Assembly (NCBI GenBank): GCA_032718475.1 | Contig: JAUCBJ010000109.1 | Location: 17,592 to 81,591, forward strand | DNA: 64,000 nt | Reading direction: 5' to 3' | From: Nemertoderma westbladi | Lineage: Eukaryota > Xenacoelomorpha > Nemertodermatida > Nemertodermatidae | Shown: in pieces, positions 1 through 13,870 of the stretch | Numbering within the stretch: the first letter of the stretch is position 1 | How the letters are laid out: every line of letters begins with the position of its first letter | The notes under the pieces: model-generated | What the model was told of the DNA's origin: nothing | Databases searched by the model: none | What the model saw: only the letters and a program-made list of their open reading frames with translations | Translations under genes and position numbers: made by a program

Positions 1-3000
1 CTGTCAGACTATCAGCGTTTTTTGGGAGATGAAGAGTTGAGGAGAAGGCTAGAGGGACTTAGCCCTAATAGCGAAGGAGCCAAACTTGTGTTAGATGCGA
101 TTGATGTGGATAGGTTAGCGGCGAACCAAGCTAAATTCGATGAACAACTCCGCATCGCTAGAGAAAAGGAAGAACAAGTAAGGAAAAAACGTATAGAAGA
201 CAGAAAGATAGCAGCAGTGGCAGAGGCAGAAAGAAAAGCGGCAGCGGCAGAGGCAAAAGCGGCAGCGGCAGAGGCAAAAGCGGCAGCAGTGGCGGAAGCA
301 GAACGAAAAGCGGCAGCGGCAGAGGCAAAAGCGGCAGTGGCAGAGGCAAAAGCGGCAGCAGTGGCGGAAGCAGAACGAAAAGCGGCAGCGGCAGAGGCAA
401 AAGCGGCAGTGGCAGAGGCAAAAGCGGCAGCAGTGGCGGAAGTAGAACGAAAGGTGGCTGAAGAGATCATCCAACTGGAGTTGGAAAATCTTCAAGAGAA
501 GCAAGACGACTTCAGTAAACAGTTAGCAGCTAGTAATATGCAGATGATGAGTCGATCTACTCCCAAAAGACAGGGGTATACATCATCTGAGGAAGGCGAT
601 ACCACCGACACTGAAGGCGGAGGAAAGCGATCTCGTCTAAGCCGACGTAAAAGAACATTCCACCGTCAGAAATTGCCTGATTTGCCTCCAGCTGTTAGAA
701 GACAACTAAATAACACCAACTTAGGTAGTACAGAACCCACAGACCAAATAATTGAAATAGAAAGACTCCCTACTATAGTAGATGAGCCTGAAATAATTAG
801 GCCTGTTCTTGAAATCACCCCTACGGTGATAGACACACCTGTGCTCCCTGAAGCTACCTATAAATTCCCTCTGCATAGCACTAAGCTACCTGTGCCCCGT
901 AGAACTGCCCAAGAGACAGTTCAGGTCCTGGACCCCGAGCGAAGTATTCATGATTTGTCGCCCGTTGTCCCTCATCTGCCCGCTACGACGTTGGCGGATC
1001 CCGTTTCGGCGGTTGATTGGGTAGACGAGAGACGGCGGGGGATGGATATTCTCCTCGGAGAGATGAAGGAGAATCGGATACGCTCCTCCCAACAGGTCCG
1101 AGAGTTGGAAGGGACTGTCCAACATTTAAAGGGAACAGTGAGGGAAAGTAAGTTAGAGTTGCAAGAAGTGCAGCAAATTATCGCGTTAGAACGCGATAAA
1201 TTAGTAAACTTACAAAAGGGTATACCACCACCCTCTGTAACAATGTGTCAACCTGTTAGGTCTGAAGTACCACATGCGCAAGGTGTGGAGCCTACACGCA
1301 TCTATACTGCTAGCGAAGTAGAAACTCCTATAGTGAACCCTATTAAGGGTAATTATATACCTGTTGATAATGACATTCCCTATAGAACTGATCATAATCC
1401 GAGAAATTGATATACCGATAACTCGATATTAAATAACACGATGGCCCAAGAAAGTTTTACGCGTCAAATGGCTAGAACCGAAGCCCGGCAAGCGGTAAAG
1501 GTGGGAGAGATCGTCAAGTTCAATGGAGATGAGATGAAATGGTTACCTTTTAATGAATATTATAAAGATAACATACAGAACTCTGTACTATCTAACGGAG
1601 AGAAACTTAGATTCCTCATCGAATGTTTGGAAGGACCTCCCAAGTCAATGGCGTTAAAATTTATTGGACATCCAGATGGATTAAGACAAGTTTGGGATAC
1701 ACTAAACATCAGGTATGGTAATAGGACTAACATAGCTAGGTATTTATATGCGAAATTAATGGCGCCCCGAAAGTTTCTTAGCAGCGGGATTATAGAGTTT
1801 TCCGATGAGATTCAGGAGATCTGTAGACAACTAGATTGGTTAGGTAAGTCTCATGAATACCAGAATTCTATGGTTGTAGGAGCCTTAGCATCTACTTTGC
1901 CCAAGGGTGGAGTAGGTACACGCTGGGACAAGAAGGTGTTATATATGATGGAACAACAACAACGAGACCCTACCATGGCTGATCTCATGTCATTCTTAGA
2001 TGGAGAAGTGAAATTACAGCTCCTAAGACAGTCCAGAGAGAAGACACTGGAAAACAAGGTAAGTGAGAAACCCGTCTCCAGAAGAAAGGTAACACCAGTG
2101 TGTTATACCGACGACGGCGAAAGCCAAGCTTCCCAAGGGGAGGATAGCGGGAAAGACACTGAAAGATCTTATTATGTCAATAAAATGCCTAAAGATCAGG
2201 TAAGTAAATCCAAGTCTCGACCCAATGACAGAAGGGAACCGGTACAAAAAACCCTTCCTACGTCTCCTAAAAGAATTCAGGTGAGAAAGCCCGAGGAAAG
2301 AACAAGTGTGCACCACATAGCACAGGTTAAAGTAAGTAACATCAAGCCGAAATGTGTGCTGTGCGACGGGCCCCACCGTTTAAATGCGTGTGATAAATTC
2401 CTGAGGAAATCACTCGAGGATAGACGTGAAGTCATGTGGGATAAGCGGTTGTGTTATAATTGCCTCAGACGAGGACACCAACGGCGAACCTGTTACTCCG
2501 ACGCAAGGTGTGCAAAGTGCGGCGCAAAACATCATATCTTGTTGCACACGGAATTCGAACGAAACAGCCCGAGTCAGGTAAGTGAGTCCGAACTACATGT
2601 CCAATTCAGTGATGTGAACGACACTGATCAATCTGAGATGGAAGGATTCTATACGGACGAGTTCTCCGACGAAAACGAATCCTGTTACTTAATAAACACC
2701 ACCGCAGTGTATCGAGCACTCATGTATGAGAAAGACACAGACAGCGACCTCACCCTAACTACTTCAGATCAACAACCATCTTGGAAAGCGCCAACTTCCA
2801 ATATAGGAATCCGAGAATTTCCTGTAGTCCAGTTACGGGTCCACGGACCTCAGAAGAGCTATATAGTGAACGCCCTCCTGGACTCCGGTAGCACAGGAAC
2901 ATTCATCGATAAAGAACTAGCCGAAGTCATCTTTGCTGGACAACCCAAGTTCCGAACCAAGCTAAACATGTCAGGGATCATGCAGGTTTGGAATTCTACT

Positions 3001-3903
3001 GTAGCTGCCGACTATTATATAGGTGAGTTGTCCACTCCACAGGATAAACTAGGAGAATACAGTATAAGGTCAGTAAAAATGGTGGCAATAAAGAACTTCG
3101 CTACCACCCAAGTTGAACCTTATAATTGGGACGAAGATGATCATGTCCAACAACTTAACATCCCTAGATTCGACACCGATTATCCTGGAGTACAAATATT
3201 AATCGGTCAAAACGCGCATGAGGCGCTGGAGACATTAGAGAAACGACCTACTCAACCGCAACCACTTCAGACCTATGCGGTAAGAACTAGAGTAGGTTGG
3301 TACCTTACTGGACCTTCCCGTAGAACGCTCAGGGAAAGACTGCTTCAAGATCGCGTCTGCCAGGTGAGTGAATGGGAAGACGATACTAGTGAGGGAGACG
3401 ACCCAACTGAGGGAACACCACACTCCTCAGATAATGACAATCTTAACTCCAATGTAGATCAATGGAGATATTGCCCCAAGACGATGAATACAGCCGACAT
3501 CTCTTCCAGAGGAGCAACTCCTCAAGAACTGACAGATACTACAGACCGGTTAGGTGAACCCGACTTCCTGAGTAAGGAGGATGAATGGCCTCCCCATCTT
3601 ACTCCGACTGAGATTAGACCAGCCAAGGGAGCGGAGAAAGTCAAACCAAAAACCCGGACGGGTGGAGCGGAGTTATTTGAACCCGGGATAGATCTGTCGG
3701 TATTACATATTGCCAGGGACGACGCCGTGGATCTGGACCTCCCCACCGCGAGTGGATCGTTCATGAAGATCAGAGAGAGCGATTGGAGCTCTGGAACATC
3801 AGACGTCTCGCAGGGACTCTCAGACAAGTTCTGGAATAAATTGGTGCCCATCTCAAATATTAATTATTTAATATTTGCAAATCTAATAAATCAAAATCTG
3901 TAA
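1..3903 (+). pseudogene. gag-protease polyprotein of BEL/Pao copy 1, interrupted by a nonsense codon
   Basis: The frame is open from base 1 and continues from outside the window. It stops at a TGA (1408-1410), then runs on in the same frame to 3903. Copy 2 has a TTA leucine codon at that point, so a single substitution separates the halves. Before the stop are a coiled-coil segment with tandem Ala/Glu/Lys repeats (about 190-460) and a Ser/Pro-rich linker. After it come a DUF1759-like capsid region starting MAQESFTRQ, CCHC-type knuckles (C-x2-C-x4-H, then CYNCLRRGH and CAKCGAKHH) and an aspartic protease motif LLDSGSTGTFID. The protein then jumps from the GWYLTGP end of the protease region to the DQWRYCP...ADISSRG segment that normally precedes integrase, with no reverse transcriptase between. 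Its last ~60 codons differ from copy 2. Confidence 0.88.
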
Positions 3904-4850
3904 AATTCAGATCCTTCAACAATTCTAGTCAATTAAGATATCGTAGCATTTACCGATATTCTTAAAAAGACAATTGTCATAGAATTAAGGATCTTGTGTC
4001 CCCAGACATGTTCTAGAATCAAAATATGTCAATTTAATTATCAAATAATAAAATTTCAGGGAATAAATTTAAATTCATGCCTTTTAATGAATTTAATAAA
4101 TTGCCATTTTTACGCAATTTATAACATTCCCAAAAATTCCATTAATTAATAGATCAAGGGAGCGGAGATTTATCTTATTATGCGTATGAGAGTGCGAAAG
4201 TCTCCCAAACATAGTCAATAGCCGATAAAATTCATAAAGTCATGTATAAAACAGGACATTGACTATTAAAGAATTACTATTAAATAACATCCCAGATCTG
4301 TATGCATTGGAATTACCCTAATTCTACCGCTAGCTTTACATAATGTCACCATAGCAACAACCACGCTAGAATTAGAATTGAGTTAAAAGAACAATAGAAA
4401 GCTTGTCCCATTGAATAGCATAGGGAATAAATAGCGCACTGCTAGTATCCAAGGATACATAATAATACAGTGACATTCTGGAAGGCATTGACTAACAGAC
4501 AAATGGCCCGAGTGTGTAATTTGTGACAAGTTGTGTGTGTGGTATTTGTGAGTTTATAGGCGAATGTTACTACTAAGGTGTGTTTACAGTAGCGAGTCGC
4601 AATTGTGAAAGTAACCCTAACTCTCCAGTAAGAACCTGAGGTGTATCTAAGCCTTTGGGACGGACAGTCGAGTGACTTGTGCCGGTTGTCGTTGTCGTTG
4701 TGCGGCTACGTCGTTGGCGAAAGTACAGCGGCGACGACACATCGGTGCTGAGGATCTCGCACTGTCCGGGGGCTGATTGGGGTAGGCAGCGACGCTCGCT
4801 AGCCTAAATATAAACTCATTATAATATTAGTAAACTCATATATAGCAGAT
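3904..4850 (+). other. non-coding part of BEL/Pao copy 1 between gag and accessory frames
   Basis: No credible gene is seen. The stretch aligns by eye with 58660-59738 in copy 2, including a second GGGAGCGG motif at 4158-4165 that is identical to the polypurine tract. The stretch just before 4850 (AAACTCATATATAGCAG) precedes the accessory start codon in both copies, which argues that it belongs to the element and is not flanking DNA. Confidence 0.7.
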
Positions 4851-5256
4851 ATGACGGAGTTGATCGAAGATGGTCTTGGTATCGGGGAGCGATATACTCT
4901 ACTTTCAAACGTTGGTTGATAGCTTGATACGCGGTGATACTAGTCCAACTACTACGAAGGATGATGGTCGTTATATTGAACCTACGATTTCCTGGAAGTA
5001 ACTTACGCGTGAATTGGACTATGGAAAATTCACCGCTCGCTACACGCATAGTAATGGTATGTATATGGACTTCTTAACCATTGGCCATTCTATCGATTTA
5101 CACGATACGGACTATGTCGAACATATCCTACCCAGAGGAGTTGAAACGATAAACCAAAATTCTAATGCGAAAATCCTATTCGAAATCGACTCGAAAGAAA
5201 AGACATTAAAGAAACAAATAAACGCGGTAACTCCAACATATATTTGGAATTCTTGA
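4851..5256 (+). pseudogene. decayed accessory ORF-A of BEL/Pao copy 1
   Basis: The ATG at 4851 begins a frame matching the accessory frame at 59739 in copy 2 (MTELIED start, later TARYTH and DLHDTD). Here it is broken by at least one frameshift before 5014 and a TAA near 4999. I do not recognise the protein family. No signal peptide or membrane segment is evident. Conservation between two diverged copies indicates it was once a real coding unit of this family. Confidence 0.65.
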
Positions 5257-5967
5257 TCATTGTAACAACAAATAAATATCATCCGCGTTTCCCCTACCTG
5301 ACGTGCGTCTTTGGTATTATTACGATAAATGCCCTAGACCCAGCCAATAAACGGAAAGACATAAACATCCACGGAAACGTTGTGTTAAACACCGTTGTGC
5401 TCGTTATATTTACTGGAGTTTCGAGCGAAACTTGTTTGACGTATCACCTATGCTCACTCAGTTCGAACGATCCTGGAGTAAACCTACGATCAGAGTCCCG
5501 GAATACTCGGTCAAACCTCCTCATTCCTTAGTTGGACCTCAGACCTGCGATCCTGGTGGTGTCGCGGATCCTCGCGGACTGTATTCACTGTTCAAAGATC
5601 TAGTGCTACCCTAACAATTAATCGGTAACACTCCGACAGTGATTTCTAGCTAGCTGCCCATCTTACTTAGCCGGATTGTGACGCGGACACCTAATATCAC
5701 TATCCAACCGTATGGTCGTCCCCGTTTAACGCGATACAACCCTTCATCAAGGTGAAGGAGAGCGTTGTACGAAACGAGTTAAACGCTATTCTATAAAGAT
5801 CAAAAAAGACACCTGCGTTTGTTCAGATAAACGTAAGTTATAACAGTAAGTCCAATCGATAAACGAATTGGCCTTATCTCAGTTCGATTGGGAAATCTCG
5901 AATCTCTAAGAAGATATCAAGCTTAGAAAACCCTATTCTCTGCGAGAGTTTTGGACGAACGTATCCC
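5257..5967 (+). other. rearranged accessory region of BEL/Pao copy 1
   Basis: By eye this stretch does not align well with the corresponding part of copy 2 (about 60120-60980). Only short open frames are present, such as 5244-5531 and 5432-5614, and I could not support any as a gene. It probably holds the diverged or rearranged middle of the accessory region. Confidence 0.45.
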
Positions 5968-6174
5968 ATGATAAGCGGAGGAAAATCAGCTCGAGGAGAA
6001 GCATATCGAAATGGACGAGACACCGACCGTAAACCCAAACCTTCTAATGCAATCATATTGCACCCTTCACCCAGGAGTTATGGCCCTCCTAGTAAAGTGG
6101 CTCCCCCCAAAGAGAAAAAGACTCTGGCTAACTTTAAAAAACTGCGTAAACGCCGTCCGCGCAAGAAAGACTAA
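5968..6174 (+). pseudogene. C-terminal remnant of accessory ORF-B, copy 1
   Basis: The end of this frame matches the end of the 60472-61188 frame of copy 2: a segment with NAIILHPSPRSYGPP, a Lys-rich stretch and a strongly basic tail KKLRKRRPRKKD. The upstream two thirds of ORF-B are missing or unrecognisable. The basic tail resembles a nuclear or nucleic-acid-binding tail. The function is unknown. Confidence 0.7.
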
Positions 6175-6244
6175 CTGTTTAGAGTATCTTTATATTTTAG
6201 AAACTGTGATTTGTTATATTTTATAGACTTAAATCCCATTTTCT

Positions 6245-6252
6245 GGGAGCGG
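6245..6252 (+). other. polypurine tract of copy 1
   Basis: GGGAGCGG immediately precedes the LTR start TGTAAAAGC, as it does at 61259-61266 in copy 2. That position and purine content are expected for a plus-strand primer. Confidence 0.75.
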
Positions 6253-7496
6253 TGTAAAAGCTTTTGCGTAATTAGCCGGTTATTATCCCCGTAAAGTACT
6301 CTGTGGTTGGTTTACCAGGCATAAAAAGGCCGTGTCCTTGCTGTACTGGTGTTTTGGAGGACATAAAAGCCATTTCTTCTGTATTTGTACTTTAGAGGAC
6401 ATAATCTGTAATTTCGTGACGTAAAAAGCTCGATACTCTTGAAAACAGTGTCGCTACCATGACGATGGCTAACGGCTGATATTGCCACGTTGCCCCATAG
6501 CCCTGCTTTCTGTATCTGCCAATAGGATTTGAGTTGGCTTTGATTTTGACCTATCACAGAGCTACTGAACTGAATTTTCCTATCTCACTGCTCTTTCTCT
6601 GTGTTGGACGGGAGCTTCGTGGAATAAGGGTAGCTGGTATTCTTATAGTTATTCTTTTCAGTGTTGTTGGTGATTCTAAGCCAGGAAGAACGGCTTTGGA
6701 GTATTTTGTGCTTTTCTGCTTTAGCCCTACACTAGTAGGCTTAATTATAAGGACATATATCCGTTATCTGCATACTGCAGTACTGCATACACTGCATACT
6801 GTGTAACACTGTGCATACTTTTATATTGTTATACTGCTATTTACTGTCAGTTCTTCATAATATGGTTGATGAATTATTATATTTGGAATAACGACAAATA
6901 ACCCCGAAAACCCAATATTCTTGATATACCGAAGGTAAGAGAGAAGGGTTACAGATAAATGATTGCGACCTATGTTGAGTGGTTTGAAGTGAATCTAATG
7001 TTATTTGATAGACCCTACATGATTCGGTCCGTGTTCCTTTTATATGTGACTAAAATCAGTGAAGATCGGCAGATTAGTGTGCAGTATTGTGCAGCATTGT
7101 GTATGAGTGAGACTGATAACGAAGCATTTCCTAAAGAATGCGCCATATATGTGAATTGTAACTAAGCCATATCGTTGTGAGTAGTTTAAGTCATAACTCT
7201 GTTTATATAGATAGAGCGCCACGTCCTAAAGGAACTGTTAATATTTCCCGAAGGTGAATAATATTGTCAGAGATTATATAATACTGTCAGTCGAATAATA
7301 CATTAGGCTTACATAGCAATACGATTAAGCTGTCGAAATCAATCTCCCGGGTATATCCAACGGGTGAATGATCGCGCACAGATTGGTTTCAACTAGTGTA
7401 GTGAATCAAATACTTGTTAGAGGCTAAAGCGATTTATTATCTAGAAGACATCCTAATTTGGCGGGTTAAACTGCCAAAGGTCTGAAAGCGCGAACA
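6253..7496 (+). repeat. 3' LTR of BEL/Pao copy 1
   Basis: It begins TGTAAAAGCTTTTG right after the polypurine tract and ends GCGCGAACA, giving canonical TG...CA termini shared with the LTRs of copy 2. It is 1,244 bp. The last few hundred bases (from about 6890) align readily with copy 2 and the first 250 bases much less. The next base is satellite. The target duplication cannot be verified because the 5' LTR is out of the window. Confidence 0.85.
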
Positions 7497-8801
7497 TATG
7501 TAGATGTGGTGATTTACCTTACTACAGTAGTAATCCATCTAACAGCTATATAGATGTGGTGGCTTACCTTACTACAGTAGTACTCCATCACCAACTATGT
7601 AGATGTGGTGGTTTACCTTACTACAGTAGTACTCCATCAACAGCTATGTAGATGTGGTGGCTTACCTTACTACAGTAGTACTCCATCAACAGCTATGTAG
7701 ATGTGGTGGTTTACATTACTACAGTAGTACTCCATCAACAGCTATGTAGATGTGGTGACTTACCTTACTACAGTAGTACTCCATCAACAGCTATGTAGAT
7801 GTGGTGACTTACCTTACTACAGTAGTACTCTATCAACAGCTATGTAGATGTGGTGGCTTACCTTACTACAGTAGTACTCCATCAACAACTATGTACTTAT
7901 GTAGATGTGGTGGCTTACCTTACTACAGTAGTACTCCATCAACAGCTATGTAGATGTGGTGATTTACCTTACTACAGTAGTACTCCATCTAACAGCTCTA
8001 TAGATGTGGTGGCTTACCTTACTACAGTAGTACTCCATCACCAACTATGTAGACGTGGTGGCTTACCTTACTACAGTAGTACTCCATCAACAGCTATGTA
8101 GATGTGGTGGCTTACCTTACTACAGTAGTACTCCATCAACAGCTATGTAGATGTGGTGGTTTACATTACTACAGTAGTACTCCATCAACAGCTATGTAGA
8201 TGTGGTGGTTTACCTGACTACAGTAGTACTCCATCACCAGCTATGTAGACGTGGTGGTTTACCTTACTACAGTAGTACTCCATCAACAGCTATGTATAGA
8301 TGTGGTGACTTGCCTTACTACAGTAGTACTCCATCTACAGCTATATGTAGATGTGGTGGTTTACCTTACTACAGTTAGTAGTACTCCACCTACAGCTATA
8401 TGTAGATGTGGTGGCTTATCTTACTACAGTAGTACTCCATCAACAGCTATGTAGATGTGGTGGTTTACCTTACTACAGTAGTACTCCATCTACAGCTATA
8501 TGTAGATGTGGTGGTTTACCTTACTACAGTAGTACTCCATCAACAGCTATGTAGATGTGGTGACTTACCTTACTACAGTAGTACTCCATCAACAGCTATG
8601 TAGATGTGGTGGCTTACCTTACTACAGTAGTACTCCATCAACAGCTATGTAGATGTGGTGGCTTACCTTACTACAGTAGTACTCCATCAACAGCTATGTA
8701 GATGTGGTGGTTTACCTTACTACAGTAGTACTCCATCAACAGCTATGTAGATGTGGTGGTTTACCTGACTACAGTAGTACTCCATCACCAGCTATGTAGA
8801 C

Positions 8802-11800
8802 GTGGTGGTTTACCTTACTACAGTAGTACTCCATCAACAGCTATGTATAGATGTGGTGACTTGCCTTACTACAGTAGTACTCCATCTACAGCTATATGTA
8901 GATGTGGTGGTTTACCTTACTACAGTTAGTAGTACTCCACCTACAGCTATATGTAGATGTGGTGGCTTATCTTACTACAGTAGTACTCCATCAACAGCTA
9001 TGTAGATGTGGTGGTTTACCTTACTACAGTAGTACTCCATCTTCAGCTATATGTAGATGTGGTGGTTTACCTTACTACAGTAGTACTCCATCAACAGCTA
9101 TGTAGATGTGGTGACTTACCTTACTACAGTAGTACTCCATCAACAGCTATGTAGATGTGGTGGCTTACCTTACTACAGTAGTACTCCATCAACAGCTATG
9201 TAGATGTGGTGGTTTACCTTACTACAGTAGTACTCCATCAACAGCTATGTAGATGTGGTGGTTTACCTTACTACAGTAGTACTCCATCAACAGCTATGTA
9301 GATGTGGTGGTTTACCTTACTACAGTAGTACTCCATCAACAGCTATGTAGATGTGGTGGTTTACCTTACTACAGTAGTACTCCATCTACAGCTATGTAGA
9401 TGTGGTGACTTACCTTACTACAGTAGTACTCCATCAACAGCTATGTAGATGTGGTGGTTTACCTTACTACAGTAGTACTCCATCAACAGCTATGTAGATG
9501 TGGTGGTTTACCTTACTACAGTAGTACTCCATCAACAGCTATGTAGATGTGGTGGTTTACCTGACTACAGTAGTACTCCATCACCAGCTATGTAGACGTG
9601 ATGGTTTACCTTACTACAGTAGTACTCCATCAACAGCTATGTATAGATATGGTGACTTGCCTTACTACAGTAGTACTCCATCTACAGCTATATGTAGATG
9701 TGGTGGTTTACCTTACTACAGTAGTACTCCATCACCAGCTATGTAGACGTGGTGGTTTACCTTACTACAGTAGTACTCCATCAACAGCTATGTATAGATA
9801 TGGTGACTTGCCTTACTACAGTAGTACTCCATCTACAGCTATATGTAGATGTGGTGGTTTACCTTACTACAGTAGTACTCCATCACCAGCTATGTAGACG
9901 TGGTGGTTTACCTTACTACAGTAGTACTCCATCAACAGCTATGTATAGATGTGGTGACTTGCCTTACTACAGTAGTACTCCATCTACAGCTATGTAGATG
10001 TGGTGGTTTACCTTACTACAGTAGTACTCAATCAACAGCTATGTATAGATGTGGTGACTTGCCTTACTACAGTAGTGCTCCATCTACAGCTATGTAGATG
10101 TGGTGGTTTACCTTACTACAGTTAGTAGTACTCCACCTACAGCTATATGTAGATGTGGTGGCTTATCTTACTACAGTAGTACTCCATCAACAGCTATGTA
10201 GATGTGGTGGTTTACCTTACTACAGTAGTACTCCATCTACAGCTATATGTAGATGTGGTGGTTTACCTTACTACAGTAGTACTCCATCAACAGCTATGTA
10301 GATGTGGTGACTTACCTTACTACAGTAGTACTCCATCAACAGCTATGTAGATGTGGTGGCTTACCTTACTACAGTAGTACTCCATCAACAGCTATGTAGA
10401 TGTGGTGACTTACCTTACTACAGTAGTACTCCATCAACAGCTATGTAGATGTGGTGGTTTACCTTACTACAGTAGTACTCCATCAACAGCTATGTAGATG
10501 TGGTGGTTTACCTTACTACAGTAGTACTCCATCAACAGCATGTAGATGTGGTGACTTACCTTACTACAATGTGGTGGCTTACCTTACTACAGTAGTACTC
10601 CATCTACAGCTATGTAGATGTGGTGGTTTACCTTACTACAGTTAGTAGTACTCCATCTAAAGCTATATGTAGATGTGGTGGTTTACCCTACTACAGTAGT
10701 ACTCCATCAACAGCTATGTAGATGTGGTGACTTACCTTACTACAGTAGTACTCCATCAACAGCTATGTAGATGTAGTGGTTTACCTTACTACAGTAGTAC
10801 TCCATCTACAGCTATATGTAGATGTGGTGACTTACCTTACTACAGTAGTACTCCATCAACAGCTATGTAGATGTGGTGACTTACCTTACTACAGTAGTAC
10901 TCCATCAACAGCTATGTAGATGTGGTGACTTACCTCACTACAGTAGTACTCCATCAACAGCTATGTAGATGTGGTGGTTTACCTTACTACAGTAGTACTC
11001 CATCAACAGCTATGTAGATGTGGTGGTTTACCTTACTACAGTAGTACTCCATCAACAGCATGTAGATGTGGTGACTTACCTTACTACAATGTGGTGGCTT
11101 ACCTTACTACAGTAGTACTCCATCAACAGCTATGTAGATGTGGTGGTTTACCTTACTACAGTAGTACTCCATCTACAGCTATATGTAGATGTGGTGACTT
11201 ACCTTACTACAGTAGTACTCCATCAACAGCTATGTAGATGTGGTGACTTACCTTACTACAGTAGTACTCCATCAACAGCTATGTAGATGTGGTGGCTTAC
11301 CTTACTACAGTAGTACTCCATCAACAGCTATGTAGATGTGGTGGCTTACCTTACTACAGTAGTACTCCATCAACAGCTATGTAGATGTGGTGGTTTACCT
11401 TACTACAGTAGTACTCCATCAACAGCTATGTAGATGTGGTGGTTTACCTGACTACAGTAGTACTCCATCACCAGCTATGTAGACGTGGTGGTTTACCTTA
11501 CTACAGTAGTACTCCATCAACAGCTATGTATAGATGTGGTGACTTGCCTTACTACAGTAGTACTCCATCTACAGCTATATGTAGATGTGGTGGTTTACCT
11601 TACTACAGTTAGTAGTACTCCACCTACAGCTATATGTAGATGTGGTGGCTTATCTTACTACAGTAGTACTCCATCAACAGCTATGTAGATGTGGTGGTTT
11701 ACCTTACTACAGTAGTACTCCATCTACAGCTATATGTAGATGTGGTGGTTTACCTTACTACAGTAGTACTCCATCAACAGCTATGTAGATGTGGTGACTT

Positions 11801-13870
11801 ACCTTACTACAGTAGTACTCCATCAACAGCTATGTAGATGTGGTGGCTTACCTTACTACAGTAGTACTCCATCAACAGCTATGTAGATGTGGTGGTTTAC
11901 CTTACTACAGTAGTACTCCATCAACAGCTATGTAGATGTGGTGGTTTACCTTACTACAGTAGTACTCCATCAACAGCTATGTAGATGTGGTGGTTTACCT
12001 TACTACAGTAGTACTCCATCAACAGCTATGTAGATGTGGTGGTTTACCTTACTACAGTAGTACTCCATCTACAGCTATGTAGATGTGGTGACTTACCTTA
12101 CTACAGTAGTACTCCATCAACAGCTATGTAGATGTGGTGGTTTACCTTACTACAGTAGTACTCCATCAACAGCTATGTAGATGTGGTGGTTTACCTTACT
12201 ACAGTAGTACTCCATCAACAGCTATGTAGATGTGGTGGTTTACCTGACTACAGTAGTACTCCATCACCAGCTATGTAGACGTGATGGTTTACCTTACTAC
12301 AGTAGTACTCCATCAACAGCTATGTATAGATATGGTGACTTGCCTTACTACAGTAGTACTCCATCTACAGCTATATGTAGATGTGGTGGTTTACCTTACT
12401 ACAGTAGTACTCCATCACCAGCTATGTAGACGTGGTGGTTTACCTTACTACAGTAGTACTCCATCAACAGCTATGTATAGATATGGTGACTTGCCTTACT
12501 ACAGTAGTACTCCATCTACAGCTATATGTAGATGTGGTGGTTTACCTTACTACAGTAGTACTCCATCACCAGCTATGTAGACGTGGTGGTTTACCTTACT
12601 ACAGTAGTACTCCATCAACAGCTATGTATAGATGTGGTGACTTGCCTTACTACAGTAGTACTCCATCTACAGCTATGTAGATGTGGTGGTTTACCTTACT
12701 ACAGTAGTACTCAATCAACAGCTATGTATAGATGTGGTGACTTGCCTTACTACAGTAGTGCTCCATCTACAGCTATGTAGATGTGGTGGTTTACCTTACT
12801 ACAGTTAGTAGTACTCCACCTACAGCTATATGTAGATGTGGTGGCTTATCTTACTACAGTAGTACTCCATCAACAGCTATGTAGATGTGGTGGTTTACCT
12901 TACTACAGTAGTACTCCATCTACAGCTATATGTAGATGTGGTGGTTTACCTTACTACAGTAGTACTCCATCAACAGCTATGTAGATGTGGTGACTTACCT
13001 TACTACAGTAGTACTCCATCAACAGCTATGTAGATGTGGTGGCTTACCTTACTACAGTAGTACTCCATCAACAGCTATGTAGATGTGGTGACTTACCTTA
13101 CTACAGTAGTACTCCATCAACAGCTATGTAGATGTGGTGGTTTACCTTACTACAGTAGTACTCCATCAACAGCTATGTAGATGTGGTGGTTTACCTTACT
13201 ACAGTAGTACTCCATCAACAGCATGTAGATGTGGTGACTTACCTTACTACAATGTGGTGGCTTACCTTACTACAGTAGTACTCCATCTACAGCTATGTAG
13301 ATGTGGTGGTTTACCTTACTACAGTTAGTAGTACTCCATCTAAAGCTATATGTAGATGTGGTGGTTTACCCTACTACAGTAGTACTCCATCAACAGCTAT
13401 GTAGATGTGGTGACTTACCTTACTACAGTAGTACTCCATCAACAGCTATGTAGATGTAGTGGTTTACCTTACTACAGTAGTACTCCATCTACAGCTATAT
13501 GTAGATGTGGTGACTTACCTTACTACAGTAGTACTCCATCAACAGCTATGTAGATGTGGTGACTTACCTTACTACAGTAGTACTCCATCAACAGCTATGT
13601 AGATGTGGTGACTTACCTCACTACAGTAGTACTCCATCAACAGCTATGTAGATGTGGTGGTTTACCTTACTACAGTAGTACTCCATCAACAGCTATGTAG
13701 ATGTGGTGGTTTACCTTACTACAGTAGTACTCCATCAACAGCATGTAGATGTGGTGACTTACCTTACTACAATGTGGTGGCTTACCTTACTACAGTAGTA
13801 CTCCATCAACAGCTATGTAGATGTGGTGGTTTAACTTACTACAGTAGTACTCCATCAACAGCTATGTAGA
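8802..13870. repeat. higher-order duplication in the 49-bp array, offset 2,683 bp
   Basis: Rare monomer variants recur with a constant offset: patterns at 8802, 8902, 9549, 9749, 10451 and 10971 reappear at 11485, 11585, 12232, 12432, 13134 and 13654. A shorter 551-bp offset links 8251 to 8802. Large blocks were therefore duplicated after the monomers had diverged. Confidence 0.85.

Larger units (their letters stand above)
1..7496 (+). mobile_element. BEL/Pao-type LTR element, copy 1 (3' part, degraded)
   Basis: This is the 3' portion of an LTR retrotransposon whose 5' end lies outside the window. In order it holds a gag-protease frame interrupted by a stop (1-3903), a non-coding stretch, remnants of two accessory frames (from 4851 and about 5968-6174), the polypurine tract GGGAGCGG (6245-6252) and a 3' LTR (6253-7496). 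The order and sequence match the complete copy at 49108-62472, which defines the ends. The copy sits antisense inside a CSTF3 intron and its LTR abuts the 49-bp satellite directly, so it inserted into the satellite. The LTR differs clearly from that of copy 2, so the two are not a recent pair. Confidence 0.88.
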
